Shown here: in pieces, positions 1-13,370 of the stretch | How the letters are laid out: every line of letters begins with the position of its first letter | Position numbering within the stretch: the first letter of the stretch is position 1 | NCBI GenBank assembly: GCA_028583405.1 | Contig: CM053255.1 | Location: 33,886,611-33,950,610 of the forward strand | Direction: 5' to 3' | Origin: Pogonophryne albipinna | Taxonomy: Eukaryota; Chordata; Actinopteri; Perciformes; Artedidraconidae | DNA length: 64,000 bases | The notes under the pieces: generated by a model | The model's input: only the letters and a program-made list of their open reading frames with translations | Told to the model about the DNA's origin: nothing | The model's database searches: none | Translations under genes and position numbers: made by a program

Positions 1-119
1 TATTGATAGGTGTTCACCAACAAGATCTTCCAATTGTTTCCGTTTCTCACAGCACAATGTCTGTAGAACTACAAAAGAGCATCCATTTGGCGTGTGTGAA
101 ATAACAGTAGGCCTATACA

Positions 120-154
<35 letters not shown>

Positions 155-1390
155 GGGTTGATATATACACAATACAGCTTTATTTATATACTGCCGTGTT
201 ATAGTCACGAAATACAAATAATCTATTTATAGTGTTCACAAACACCATTGATTTAGTTTCTCACGGAAGATAACGCTACAACAACAAAGCGGCGTCCATT
301 TTGTATTTTGCGAGTGTGGAATTACTATAGTATAGATTACACCCAATAACACAACTAATAGATACAAACGGAGAGAGTACATACCTTTCCTGAAGTTCAT
401 AATCAGGGTCTGATTGTGGCCGAAGTAGATCCTCATCTTCTGACGGAGAGTCAGCGAACACCATTTCAACGGCATCTTCAAGCTTATACAGCCTCTTTCT
501 GGATGCCATTATTTGCTCGAATAAGTCCTAAAAGCAAATAAATCCTTAACCTTCTAATATGATGTTCTGTTGCCTGCTGTTGTCTCTGTTCGCTGGCTGT
601 GTTCGCAGTGTTGTCGCTTCGCTGTGTTCGTTGCTGCTGTGCTGGAGCGGTTGTGCGTAAAGCAGCCGCTGCTGGCATTATTCATACTACGCAGGATCCT
701 ATCTCTGGAACCCATTGGTCGATTTGGGTGATTGACACCTTTTTTGAAACTTTAGAGCCAATAGAAGCGAGGGGGAGTTAGTAAATCCCGCTTTACACTT
801 ACGTCAAGGAGAGAGGGACTTGCGTAAACAAAACTTTATACCTACTCTGCGGCCATGAATGTAATGATTGATTATCAGCAACAATTCTAAAGTGACTAAG
901 AGACGTTGGATTAACCTTGAGCAGCGTTTTTATTCCCTTGAACACGACTTTTGATCACAAAACAGCAACGGTAAGACATAATTATTATTATGGTTTAGAA
1001 CACTGTTGTTGTTTTCTTGCTCTGTTCTGGCTGCTAGCTCAGTGAGTTTGTGTCCTACAGTGATGATACTTATATCAAAATAATCTGTGGAGTATCAGCT
1101 TTCAGCTGATATGTAGTTTGTGCAGAACATATTAAGTTTTAAAGATCGTTTTTGCTAGTTAGCACCGGAAGTAGCATCAGCCTGTTTTCACTAAGGGCTA
1201 ATGCTAACGCTTCTTGTGAGACTTGTGTTTTGTTTCGGTAAAAATGGCTCATATCGTTAGGTTGCTGAGTTTTTTCCCGTTATTTGAGTATAAGACATTC
1301 ATATGTTTTTAAATATTAAGAAGCTCCCAGACGCTGTCTCCTGCAGTGATGCGTTTTTCCCCCCGGTATCGGGGGGCCGGGCTTAAGAGG
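1..1390 (-). mobile_element. piggyBac-like element, one end (continues off the left edge)
   Basis: The right end reads GGGCTTAAGAGG followed by TTAA (1391-1394), the inverted form of the left ends of the elements at 8104 and 49838. TTAA target duplication is the hallmark of the piggyBac superfamily. Internal stretches around 690-780 and 880-975 are clearly related to 9410-9500 and 9620-9725, and more weakly to 50250-50310 and 50440-50550, so the three copies belong to one family. A putative first transposase exon lies on the - strand at 385-509. The other terminus is outside the window. The superfamily call rests on the TTAA target and termini, not on a catalytic domain. Confidence 0.72.
276..509 (-). 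CDS. Putative N-terminal exon of a piggyBac-like transposase
   Basis: The open frame starts MASRKRLYKLEDAVEMVFAD and continues into a very acidic stretch (SPSEDEDLLRPQSDPDYELQ). An acidic, Asp/Glu/Ser-rich N-terminus is usual for piggyBac transposases and their domesticated relatives. A likely splice donor (AAAG then GTATGT) falls after the ELQE residues, so the real exon is probably 385-509 and the rest of the open frame is read-through into intron. The start codon faces the element end at 1390, as expected for a transposase transcribed inward. The catalytic DDD domain would lie left of the window. Assignment is by context and composition only. Confidence 0.45.
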   Translation of the reverse strand: MASRKRLYKLEDAVEMVFADSPSEDEDLLRPQSDPDYELQERYVLSPFVSISCVIGCNLYYSNSTLAKYKMDAALLL

Positions 1391-1444
1391 TTAACCATAA
1401 ACGTTATCGTTTACTTTCTCCGTCTTTATATGTAGATATTACTT

Positions 1445-1660
1445 TTCTCCGTTAATTTCCGTCACGTTGTTTCCAAAGCAACAACAACTTCCTGTCAACA
1501 GCGCTACCTCTCCTTCAAAATAAAAGCATGTCCACAAATAGGAAGCCAAGCCAAATTACACTTAAGACATATACAACTGCAACGAAAGTAACAAACACAA
1601 TGCGATATCCTTTTCAATTTCAAAGAACACAAATTGGGTTACATTAACAAATAACTATAA
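1445..1660. repeat. Interspersed repeat X, uninterrupted copy
   Basis: This stretch is similar along its length to 53640-53801 plus 55111-55140. Shared segments include CAACAACAACTT, AATAAAAGCAT and AACTGCAACGAAAGTAAC. Here the sequence runs without a break through TATCCT (1606-1611). In the second copy a 1.3-kb element sits at exactly that point, so this copy serves as the empty site. The class of repeat X is unknown. Confidence 0.7.
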
Positions 1661-2164
1661 AACAACAATACTGTAGAATAACAAAATGAATGCCGTGAAT
1701 ACATCGAAGCACACGTGTTGAAGTGGTTCGCTGCTGATTAATGAATTGTGTTACTCCAGTAAGATGGAAATATAATACTTTGTTTATTCATGTTATGTTA
1801 AGCTGCTGTTCATTGCATTATTACTAGACTAGTTAGTCTTAAGGCTAGAATTCTGCACTAAGCCACATTTTTATTTTATTATTTGTGACTGAATGTGAAC
1901 TTGTGAAGCTAGTCAAGCTACCTCTTTCCAGTAGAGTTATTTTTGTTTTGTTACTGCACTTTCTGCACTCAATTTGTTTACATGGTTATTTTGTGGTGGA
2001 CCACTGATAAGCTTTATTTTGTTTTGATCCAATGCTGCACAACTGAACTGATCCAATGCTGCTGTGAAAAAAAGAAGCTATATCCATGTTGGATAGAATG
2101 GATAGTTGGGTACTGTCATTTAAATAAAAAAATAACCTTGAGGGACAACTTGAATGCCTTTTTC
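1661..2164. other. Unassigned AT-rich intronic sequence
   Basis: I see no coding exon, RNA gene or recognisable repeat here. Short open frames on both strands show no domain features. Confidence 0.4.
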
Positions 2165-2286
2165 CTTTTTTTTCTCTTAATGCATTGCATAAAGATCGGA
2201 TCGGGAAAAATCGGTATCGGCAGATTGTCAAAATCAAATGATCGGAATCGGATCGGGAGCAAAAAAAGGTGATCGGGACATCCCTA
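2165..2286 (-). mobile_element. hAT element end fragment
   Basis: Ending in ATCGGGACATCCCTA, this is the reverse complement of the first ~120 bp of the hAT at 27484-28283, including its GATCGGAATCGG and CCGATACCGA subterminal repeats and the ATGCAATGCATTAAGAGAA stretch. The other terminus is missing, so it is a truncated copy with no target duplication to score. Confidence 0.75.
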
Positions 2287-2289
2287 CAG

Positions 2290-2950
2290 GGTACAGTGAT
2301 GAGTAAGTGCTATACAGTTAGTAACAAATCTCAGAGCACTGTGATAGGCGGCATCTAACTTGATCAGGCAATGGGCAGGTGCATTCATATAGATCAGATC
2401 ACCATAGTCCAGCACAGGTCAAAAGGTCACAGAGCCTTTTCCTGGCTTCAAATGAGAAACAGGACTTGTTTCTGAAAAAGAAACCTAGCCTAACCCTAAC
2501 AAAGGTCAGTTTTATACAAGTAGAGGTATACAGGTATTTACCTGGTAGTAGGCTGTCAGTAATGGCTACGCCTCTCTATTTGGACTGGTAGATCTCGGCA
2601 GACTGGCAACTTTAAAAGTAGCTCTCGGTTCAAAAAAGGTTGGGCAACCCTGATCTACGGTATCGAACGCTTTGGAAATATCAATAAACAGAGCTGCACA
2701 ACTCTGGTTATTGTCTAGGATACCCGCAATATAATTTATCACGTTCATTGTCGCAGTGATGGTGCTATGTTGCTTTCTGAAACCTGACTGATGTTTACAT
2801 AGGTCATTTTTACATAAAAATTCTTTACCTGTTCAGTCACTAGGCTTTTAAGAACCGTAGCCAGTTTTAAATGTTTTAGTTCTGATCCGATACTTCTATT
2901 TGCATAGATAATACCGCAATACAGTGCAATCTTTAAGTACATTAAGGTTA
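2290..2950 (-). pseudogene. Non-LTR retrotransposon reverse transcriptase fragment
   Basis: Translating the - strand gives a recognisable reverse-transcriptase block around 2640-2748: a run of Asn/Ile residues, then ALFIDISKAFDTVD. The AFDTVD motif is typical of the palm of L2/Rex1/CR1-type LINEs. Immediately upstream (about 2745-2800) the matching GFRK-type block is in another frame, so the copy is frameshifted. There is no complete domain or tail. It is a dead fragment of uncertain family. Confidence 0.55.
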
Positions 2951-3030
2951 TAAAATAACACCTGTACTCCGTCCAGGATGTGAATGTTATTATTTCTCTA
3001 TATTTATCCTTTTTTCAGAAATGATATGGC

Positions 3031-5389
<2,359 letters not shown>

Positions 5390-5395
5390 TATGGC

Positions 5396-5955
5396 CTTGC
5401 CTTTTTTTTTTTAATTGCCCTCAAATTAGTTTCTGCAGTGCAGTTACTAGAATTAACTGTTTTGCTTTTCACAAGTGCACATTAATGTGGTAAATAAGAG
5501 TATCTTGGTCTGCAACCTTTGACCAAAAGAGCCATTTCCCCCCCTTTTCCAACCATTTTTTTTGTCTGGAGCCCGCAAAACATATTTTTGCTGACCCCTG
5601 CTCTAACCCAAAGTAAGCTTTTGGTTGCGTGAATCAGAACTTCACTGGATTAAATGTGTTATTTGATATTTTCTGTTGACCGCACTCATACTCACAAATA
5701 ACTTTTTATTAGGGAACTGGTACCAGTTACATTTGTGCCTGTTTTGTTGAGAAATACATGGTGAAACGCAGACATGAGTGGAAGTGGATTTTCTTTGCGC
5801 GTCACAGTGTTTATCACATGTTTAGTCCCTCGCTGCTATACATGTTGGGATATCTTTGTATTTAAACAGTTTTTCTTCGAAAATAAGGATTCCCTTTCCC
5901 TCAGCACACCTGTCAGGAGTGAGGAATATTAGACTAAATTCAGTTAAAGTAATAA
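5396..5955. other. Unassigned intronic sequence
   Basis: No exon, RNA gene or inverted-repeat element is visible. It separates element A from the Rex3-like LINE. Confidence 0.4.
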
Positions 5956-7247
5956 TGAATTGAATGAAAGTTTACTCTAATGTACTCGAAAGGAGGGTCA
6001 GGCCGATTGTCGAACCTCAGATTGAGGAGGAACAATGCGGATTCCGTCCTGGTCGTGGAACGACGGATCAGCTTTTTACTCTCGCAAGGATCCTGGAGGG
6101 GGCCTGGGAGTACGCTTATCCGGTCTACATGTGTTTTGTGGACTTGGAGAAGGCGTATGACCGGGTTCCCAGGGAGTTACTGTGGGAGGTGCTGCGGGAG
6201 TATGGGGTGAGGGGGTCTCTACTCAGGGCCATCCAATCTCTGTACTCCCAAAGCGAGAGCTGTGTCCGGGTCCTCGGCAGTAAGTCGGACCAATTTCCGG
6301 TGAGGGTTGGCCTCCGCCAGGGCTGCGCTTTGTCACCAATCCTGTTTGTAATATACATGGATTGGATTTCGAGGCGTAGTCATGGGGGAGGGGGTCTGCA
6401 GTTCGGTGGACTAAGGATTGCACCACTGCTTTTTGCAGATGATGTGGTTCTGATGGCTTCATCGGTCTGCGACCTTCAGCACTCACTGGATCGGTTCGCA
6501 ACCGAGTGTGAAGCGGCTGGGATGAGGATCAGCACCTCCAAATCTGAGGCCATGGTTCTCAGCAGGAAACTGATGGACTGTCCACTCCAAGTAGGGAATG
6601 AGTCCTTACCCCAAGTGAAGGAGTTCAAGTATCTCGGGGTCTTGTTCTCGAGTGAGGGAACAATGGAGCGTGAGATGGGCCGGAGAATCGGAGCAGCGGG
6701 AGCGGTACTGCAGTCGCTTTACCGCACCGTTGTGACGAAAAGGGAGCTGAGCCGGAAGGCAAAGCTCTCTGTCTACCGGGCCATTTTCGTTCCTACCCTC
6801 ACCTATGGTCATGAAGGATGGGTCATGACCGAAAGAACGAGATCGCGGATACAAGCGGCCGAGATGGGTTTTCTCCGCAGGGTGGCTGGTGTCTCCCTTA
6901 GGGATAAGGTGAGAAGTTCGGTCATCAGGGAGGGACTCGGAGTTGAGCCGCTCCTCCTTCGCGTCGAAAGGAGCCAGTTGAGGTGGTTCGGGCACCTAGT
7001 TAGGATGCCACCTGGGCGCCTCCCTAGGGAGGTGTTCCAGGCACGTCCAGCTGGGAAGAGACCAAGGGGTAGACCTAGGACCAGGTGGAGGGATTATATC
7101 TCTTCGCTGGCCTGGGAGCGCCTTGGGATCCCCCAGTCAGAGCTGGTTGATGTCGCCAGGGAAAAGGAAGTTTGGGGCTCTCTGCTGGAACTGCTACCCC
7201 CGCAACCCGACCACGGATAAGCGGAAGAAGATGGATGGATGGATGGT
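5956..7247 (+). mobile_element. Rex3-like (RTE clade) LINE, 5'-truncated
   Basis: The 3' end after the stop codon is an AAGAAGATGGATGG run; as I recall, (GATG)n tails characterise fish Rex3 elements. The 5' part (endonuclease and start of the reverse transcriptase) is missing, the usual result of incomplete reverse transcription. Related copies lie at 25021-25905 on the opposite strand and, degraded, at 51660-51885. Confidence 0.75.
5964..7220 (+). CDS. Reverse transcriptase, C-terminal part of a Rex3-like LINE
   Basis: A 418-residue open frame without internal stops. Motifs in order are: QCGFRPGRGTTDQL near residue 25, the first catalytic Asp in CFVDLEKAYDRVPRE near 60, GLRQGCALSPILF near 115, the catalytic FADD box (LLFADDVVLMAS) near 155, and the KYLGVLFSS block near 220. 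After the palm comes the basic RPRGRPRTRWRDYI segment near the C-terminus, typical of this RTE group. Catalytic residues are intact but the endonuclease is absent, so the copy cannot act alone. The first Met is only where the truncated frame opens; the real protein began further upstream. Confidence 0.85.
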   Translation: MKVYSNVLERRVRPIVEPQIEEEQCGFRPGRGTTDQLFTLARILEGAWEYAYPVYMCFVDLEKAYDRVPRELLWEVLREYGVRGSLLRAIQSLYSQSESCVRVLGSKSDQFPVRVGLRQGCALSPILFVIYMDWISRRSHGGGGLQFGGLRIAPLLFADDVVLMASSVCDLQHSLDRFATECEAAGMRISTSKSEAMVLSRKLMDCPLQVGNESLPQVKEFKYLGVLFSSEGTMEREMGRRIGAAGAVLQSLYRTVVTKRELSRKAKLSVYRAIFVPTLTYGHEGWVMTERTRSRIQAAEMGFLRRVAGVSLRDKVRSSVIREGLGVEPLLLRVERSQLRWFGHLVRMPPGRLPREVFQARPAGKRPRGRPRTRWRDYISSLAWERLGIPQSELVDVAREKEVWGSLLELLPPQPDHG

Positions 7248-7249
7248 AA

Positions 7250-7961
7250 TAATGATAATATGTTTATCATATTCAGGGCTTCACAGGGTATTTACTTAGT
7301 GTTGTTGGTAAGTGCTCCCAACTTAATGTAGACTGTTGGCTATGACCTGTGGTAGTTACTACTAGACACTTCTGCCACTTCATCACAGAAAATCTTCAAA
7401 TTCAACCTCAATTTCAGTAATATTAGCCCCCGCTGCTACATCTGAAACATATCTACTCATGATAGGAAGTGTGGGATGCAGCGTTTTTCTGTTTATCTAT
7501 GCTGTGATCCTGATTTAGTATTACTGAATAGGTGGACCATATGGCCAAAACCTTTATCTAATCCTATCTTTATATCAGATCCAGTAAGTATACTGTTAAT
7601 TATACTTTTAAATTAAGCACTGTGTACTGCATAATAGACGCTTTAGTAGTTTTTTCCAGTTGTGCATCGTTTTGTTGTTAATCAATGTTTGTATTATCAG
7701 TGACCTGACAGTGCAACCAAAACACCTTGCACATGATCCTTAGTAACCTCACTAACATGGGAGTATTTACCCCAACAAGGTTGTGAGTCGTGCAGATTGG
7801 GACCAGAAGAACAACTGCCAAGCACGGACACTTGTGGCAAAGCATTCTGGTCAGCAGAACAGCACCCCACCCAAGCATGTTTTATTAGTATCATTAAAAA
7901 CACACATACTGTTCATAGTAGTCACGTAATAATAAAAAAAAAAAAATATATATACACACAT
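7250..7961. other. Unassigned intronic sequence
   Basis: I see no exon or recognisable repeat until the A-rich run and (AT)/(AC) stretch at 7931-7960 next to the hAT terminus. Confidence 0.4.
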
Positions 7962-8103
7962 TAGGGGTGTAACGGTTAACAAACATTTCGGTTCGGTACG
8001 TACCTCGATTTTTAGGTCACGGTTCGGTTCGGTTCGGTACGTTTTCGGTACAGCAGAAAAAATTATCACAAAACATAACATATTTGTTTTTAATTATTAT
8101 TAA

Positions 8104-10150
8104 CCTCTTAAGCCCTGAGCCTGTTTTTCAGGTTTCAGGCTCGAAAATGCCACTAACACAACAAAGACTATATCTTCACTTCTAAAAGGGGTAAATTAAT
8201 CATCTTTTCTCTCAAAGCAAGGTTACATCTGTGAGTTGGATGTAGAAGTGTCAGAATCAATATAGATGTTTTTATTTTAAAGTAAATTCAGATGGAACAT
8301 AGTAAAAACATGTAAATTCTAATGTCCGCCTAAAAAATACCCATTACTTATAGTAAAAACCACCCTTGAATGATGGGTTAGTAGACTAAAAGCTTTAGGA
8401 ATCCAAACTATAACATATAATAAGTACCCTGTATCAAGATTGATGCAAAACAAGTTAAATTTGACCTTTTTAGAGAGGTTTAGAAAAATAAAGTCAAGGC
8501 GGACTCACCTCTGGGTAATTTGGGAACCATCAGTTCCATTTGAACTTTTTCACTGTAAAAATCATTTTATTACTTTGAATTTTCACTATAGGTATTCATT
8601 CCATCCAAATACAACTGTTGTGAAAAAAATAAAAAATAAAAATAAAATATAAGAACATACTCTGTTATCCTCTTAGGCAAGGCAAGTTTATTTATATAGC
8701 ACTTATAGGCCCCACGGACCGAAATCGCGTCATTTGCAGGAAACAATGTCTAAGGAACCTTACTATTTAATAAACTATGAATATTTTATATCCATATAAC
8801 GGGGAAAAACTAATTTAACTGATCTTTTTCATTTATTTTTTCAAAAAAACCACAATGCTAACAGTGAGCATCTGAATTAGCCCCGAGCGAAAAATGCTAA
8901 CCTATTACTGCACCGAAAATCACTCCTAGCTCCCTTATTACTTATCCTAGCTCCCTTATTACTTATCCTAGCTGCACATCCAACACATCGTTTTTGATCG
9001 TAAAGACACAGAATCTAACGGTGCCCACCTCAACACTGAAAGATACAAACTTGCGACGTTATCAACAAAAACGTACATCAAAACAAGTGGAGTTAGGTAC
9101 TAGCATGCGCTAGGCTAATGGCTTACCTTCGTCTTTGCCTGGTCTAAACTGGTCTTCAATGGCATTAAAACGATAAAAACGATGATGTAGTTAATCCATA
9201 GGTTAATATCCAATGTGGCTGTGTCCCCTTTGAAATGTTCTGATAATCTATAAGCAATAAAACTGCAATTCCGTTATCTGCTGTCCGCTCTGGGCTCCGT
9301 GCGCTCTGGGTCCTGCTCATAGCTGTAATGCCTGCTGTTATGTAGTAAACAATAAATGAAGCCGCCTGCGTAAAGTACTTAAACTGGCTGGCATTCTTTA
9401 TACTTTACGCAGGACCATATCTCTGGAACCCATTGGTCGATTCGTGTGATTTACACCTTTTTCTTAACCATCAGAACCAATAGAATCGATGGGCAGTTCC
9501 CAAATCAACGTAAACATTACCATAGCGGACGTAATAGAGAAACGGACAAAGCATATCTAAAAGTGCACGCCTGGACGGCGAAACTTTATACCCAGTATAT
9601 TGCCATAAATATGATGAAGGATTATCAGTCAAAATTTCTACGTGACACAAAGACATTGGATTAACCTTGAGCGGCGTTTTTATTCTGGTGAACACAACTT
9701 TTGATCACAAATCAAAAAAGGTAAGACGAAATTATTGTAATATTTTTGAAACCGGATGTTGTTTACTTTCTCTTTTCTGGCTGATAGCTCCGCAATTCGG
9801 GGGCCTACAGTGATGATATTACATGTGTGGAATCTGTGGAGTCTCAGCTTTAAATCGTATATCTTGTTTGTGCAGTTACGATAAGTAATAAGGGCATTTC
9901 TACCGTGAGTGCTGTGCAAAATCCGTTAGCATTAGTTAGCATTTTTTCGCTCCATGCTAATTCAAAGGCTTGGTATTACTCTTGTGTTTCTTTTAGCTAA
10001 AAATGGTTCACATTGTCAGTTAGCGGAGTTTCTTAGCGTTAAAAGGGTATGGAACATTAATAGTTTCATAAATGTTAAGAAGCCCTGAGACATAGTCTCA
10101 TAAAAAAACGGTGGGAGGGGTCCCCTGGGGGGACCCTCGGGCTTAAGAGG
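8104..10150. mobile_element. piggyBac-like element nested in the hAT
   Basis: Starts CCTCTTAAGCCC and ends GGGCTTAAGAGG, flanked by TTAA at 8100-8103 and 10151-10154, so both the inverted repeats and the TTAA duplication are exact. It is 2047 bp long. No transposase catalytic frame survives, so it is probably non-autonomous. A short piece resembling an L2 3' tail (GGCAAGGCAAGTTTATTTAT, about 8677-8712) is embedded in it. Confidence 0.85.
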
Positions 10151-10470
10151 TTAAACTGTGAATAATGTATTCACTCAAATACATACAAAATATAATAAAA
10201 TAAACATTAAGGTGTTTATTTCGATGAACTGAAATAATCTGTATTTGAACTTTACTGTACTAGTACTCACAAAACATAAACTATTAGTTTTGGGTTTTTA
10301 ATTATTATTAAACTGAATATTCACTCAAATAAATTCAAAATATAGTAAAATAAACATTAAGGTGCAGCTTTTCGATGAACTGAAATAATCTGTATTTGAA
10401 CTGTACTGTGCTAGTACCTAAGCAGCCAGTTTGACATTAGGACTTGCTTGTCATTGTATTTTCATGTTTT

Positions 10471-10821
10471 TTAAAGAAAGATGAACTTGTCCACATTGCT
10501 TGCCGAAAGTGCAGATCTGCTGGCACTAACAATGTCTCCTGCTGTGGAGAACACCCTCTCGCTAGGGACAGAGGTAGCAGATACAGCCAGGTAGCGCTTT
10601 GCTAACATGGCAACATAAGGATATTTGGCGTTTGTAATAGCTTTGGCTCGGTCTGAACTTGTTGCGAGTGGTGGAGGCTTAAATGCTAGCGGGAGTTGGG
10701 TTTGCACTTCAGTCTTTTGGTACCGGTGATATTCACGTTCGGGTGATGCCTTTTCAAATGAGTGTGCAAGTTTGATGTATTGCCAGCCGCGTAACCAATT
10801 GTAGTTGAACAATGCCGACAA
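10471..10821 (-). pseudogene. hAT transposase C-terminal fragment (dimerisation region)
   Basis: The frame ends with YPYVAMLAKRYLAVSATSVP, followed by SERVFSTAGDIVSASRSAL. This is the signature of the hAT C-terminal dimerisation domain (the P-S-E-R-x-F-S block with following hydrophobic residues). The upstream catalytic core and zinc finger are not recoverable as open sequence. The fragment is about 116 residues against some 600 for a full hAT transposase. It belongs to the element at 7962-11246 and is a decayed remnant, not a host gene. Confidence 0.85.
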
Positions 10822-11246
10822 ACAGCTTTGGTTCGGTCCACCTGTCTTTGTCCGTCATCCTTGTACGTAACTGCGAAACCAAAATGTTCCTAAACCGGAG
10901 ACTTCAATGATGCTGGAGGATTTTTGAGCTCAACTTTATCTGCGTTCGCCATTTCGACAGTTCCTCAAATTACTGACTACATTTGAACGCATCCCTCTGA
11001 CCAGCTCTCATAGTATGCCACTCGTCCAATGAAATGACTTGCTCGCTCTATGACGCGTTGAACACAATGTGAGCAAATTACTCTGAATGCTGCGACGCAG
11101 CACCTGAGATTACTTCCAAAAAGTTGTTCACGTTCTCAATTTTTTACGTTTAACGTTATATTCGTTCGGTACACTTCGGTACACACGTGTACCGAACCGA
11201 AGGGCCCGTACCGAATAATTTCGGTACGTGTACCGTTACACCCCTA

Positions 11247-11281
11247 CTATACATACATACATACATACATACATACATACA

Positions 11282-11312
<31 letters not shown>
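11247..11312. repeat. (ATAC)n microsatellite
   Basis: Tetranucleotide array directly after the right terminus of the hAT element. It hides any target duplication. Confidence 0.9.
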
Positions 11313-11489
11313 GTAACTGTGGGTCTGTCGTAGCTATAAAATCCTGAGGAGGAGGGAAGGCGTCTCCTCTCCTCTGTAAGGAGATGCTGCTGCAGGAATT
11401 CCGCCCCGTGTAGCGGGTGTCTGCAGGATCTGTAAATGAAATCCATCATTCAATGATCTTTGGAGGCCATTGTGTATATTTGTGACTCT

Positions 11490-11590
11490 GTTATACTGCT
11501 GCTCCTCCTGTTAACTTCCAGACACTACGATCGCTCAACTTCTCTCTCACTCGCTCTACACATGCACGCGCCACACACATAATATATATA
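11490..11590. repeat. Interspersed repeat shared with 51300-51395
   Basis: The block from TACTTCCAG-like sequence through CACTACGATCGCTC to CGCCACACACAT matches 51300-51395 with few differences. Class unknown. It lies about 100 bp upstream of gna13 exon 2. Confidence 0.6.
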
Positions 11591-11682
11591 TTTCTCCATT
11601 GCTCCTCTGCTCCTATGAATGTAATGAAATCTTTCGAATCTTTTGTGTTGACTACAATACAAGTGTAACATGTCTCCTTCAG

Positions 11683-11912
11683 GTATACGAGTGTTGGTGG
11701 ACGCTCGACAGAAGCTACGCATCCCATGGGGCAACCCGTCTAACCAGCGGCACGGCGACACCATGATGGCGTTTGACACCCGGTCGCTGATGGCCCATGG
11801 TCACGGCATGGTTGAGCCCAAAGTCTTCCTGCACTACCTGCCATCTATCCGGGCCCTGTGGGCTGACCAGGGCATCCAGAACGCATACGACCGCCGCCGG
11901 GAGTTCCAGCTG
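11683..11912 (+). CDS. gna13: G-protein alpha-13 subunit, coding exon 2
   Basis: Gna13 is the alpha subunit of a heterotrimeric G protein at the inner plasma membrane. It links GPCRs to RGS-domain RhoGEFs and so to RhoA. This 230-bp exon encodes most of the helical domain: (G)IRVLVDARQKLRIPWG at the start and ADQGIQNAYDRRREFQL at the end. The acceptor is TCTCCTTCAG and the donor CTG/GTGAGT. It enters in phase 1 (a split Gly codon) and leaves in phase 0. The helical-domain sequence and the last exon identify G-alpha-13 rather than G-alpha-12. Whether it is the a or b teleost paralogue cannot be told here. The P-loop exon must lie left of the window, more than 11.6 kb away. Confidence 0.95.
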
Positions 11913-12554
11913 GTGAGTCACAGTGTCAGTCAGCGGCCAGATCTACCCGTCACCACAGAGGAGGCTGCGGGGAGGGTTCTGAGCCGGGGCTGCGTTTGAA
12001 CACACATGTTTTTGTGTTTCCACCGCACCAACAACCTGCAATAAACCAACAATATTAATGTTGCGGAAAAATAAATGCCAGCTATCACTCCAGCAGTCAG
12101 CAAATGGAGCTGAATCGTAGTAGCATACTATAAGCCACGTCAGTCTGGTGGAGAGTATGAAGTTGGAGGGGTCTTGCCTGCAATTCAATCTCGCTACTGA
12201 ATTTTATAGCAACATGAGCACAGCTCCACTGTTTCCGCCAACGATTTTACTGTGACGCTTGTTGACTCTGACGTTGTAGAAATGTAAACTGACATCATGA
12301 AGTGGCTACTACTGGGCTCTGGTCAGTGGAAAAGCAAATTTGGACCTTGCCCCAAACTAGCTCCAGGACGGAATTAGAATGGAACTGATTTCAGTGGAGA
12401 AATGTATAGTTGCGGGCATGTATCAGTCCGGACGAAATGTACTTATTGCACATCTGGGCCAGAATCTTGATTCCATATACATGTTCAAATGTTTGAGGGC
12501 AGAGGTAGGTCACAGAATTTGGTTCTAGCGCTGTGTATTCATTTAAATCTGGAC
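11913..12554. other. Start of gna13 intron 2, unassigned
   Basis: Begins GTGAGTCA. I see no exon or named repeat in this stretch. Confidence 0.5.
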
Positions 12555-13100
12555 TAGGACTGCACGATATATCGTGTCGTGACGATAATCGCGATATTCA
12601 CATCGCAGGACGTGCGATTAAAAAAAAAAAAAAAAATGAACTCAAACACGTCATGTTACAATTATTTTGCTGCTTGCTACAAAAGGAAAACCTGCCCGGC
12701 TCTCATGTCAGGGTTACTTGAGTGAGTGACATGCAGGCTCTGCATGCACGGCAAACCACAATCAAATCTCCAAAGCAAACGGACCCGGTGATTAAAGGTA
12801 AAAACACTGAATAAAGTAGTTTCATGTGTTTCTCCAGGCAGGCAGTTGGGCGCTGCTAACCGAGCTAGCTCAGCTTGTTGCTCTGATAACTTAAGATCCA
12901 GACGTCTGGGACTAAAATCCTTCATCCGGTTAAATATAGTTAAAAAAATACCAATTGTATAGCATTAAAGTTCAAGAAAGGATGGTTTGCGAGGAAAAAA
13001 ACTGTCTTTTCTTCAATTCCTGTATTTTTCATATCGCAATATATATCGCAGGGGGAAAAAAAATCGCAATGTCAGTTTTTTCCAATATCGTGCAGCCCTA
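12555..13100. mobile_element. Short non-autonomous hAT element
   Basis: Left end TAGGACTGCACGATAT, right end ATATCGTGCAGCCCTA. It is flanked by ATCTGGAC (12547-12554) and ATATGGAC (13101-13108), an 8-bp target duplication with one change, as expected for hAT. There are subterminal repeats of the ATCGCGATAT type. At 546 bp with no coding remnant it is a MITE-like copy. Confidence 0.85.
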
Positions 13101-13290
13101 ATATGGACCATGTATTACTGTGGAGTTTGGCCTGTGTCGCATAGTGTGACATCTGTAATGCTATCTCCTCTCTCTCTCTGTATGTCCTGTGATTACTGCT
13201 GTTAGTATGGCTCAGGGTGTACAGACGAGCATTGATAGCAGCAGATAAAGCTTGTTCTCACAGCTGATGGAGCAGCGCTGCAGCTGCTGA

Positions 13291-13291
<1 letters not shown>

Positions 13292-13367
<76 letters not shown>
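13292..13367. repeat. (CA)n microsatellite
   Basis: 38 dinucleotide units in gna13 intron 2. Confidence 0.97.

Positions 13368-13370
<3 letters not shown>

Larger units (their letters stand above)
7962..11246 (-). mobile_element. hAT element split by a piggyBac-like element
   Basis: Terminal inverted repeats are TAGGGGTGTAACGGTTAA at the left and the complementary ACCGTTACACCCCTA at the right, with CGGTTCGGTACGT-type subterminal repeats at both ends. The - strand carries the C-terminal dimerisation region of a hAT transposase at 10471-10821. An 8-bp target duplication cannot be confirmed because both flanks are simple (AC)n or (ATAC)n sequence. The piggyBac-like element at 8104-10150 lies inside it. 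A 158-bp direct duplication (about 10151-10308 and 10309-10425) adds to the interior. Confidence 0.8.

Noticed and set aside
6223..6995. - strand frames opposite the Rex3-like reverse transcriptase
   Set aside because: Shadows; the + strand frame has the full set of reverse-transcriptase motifs.
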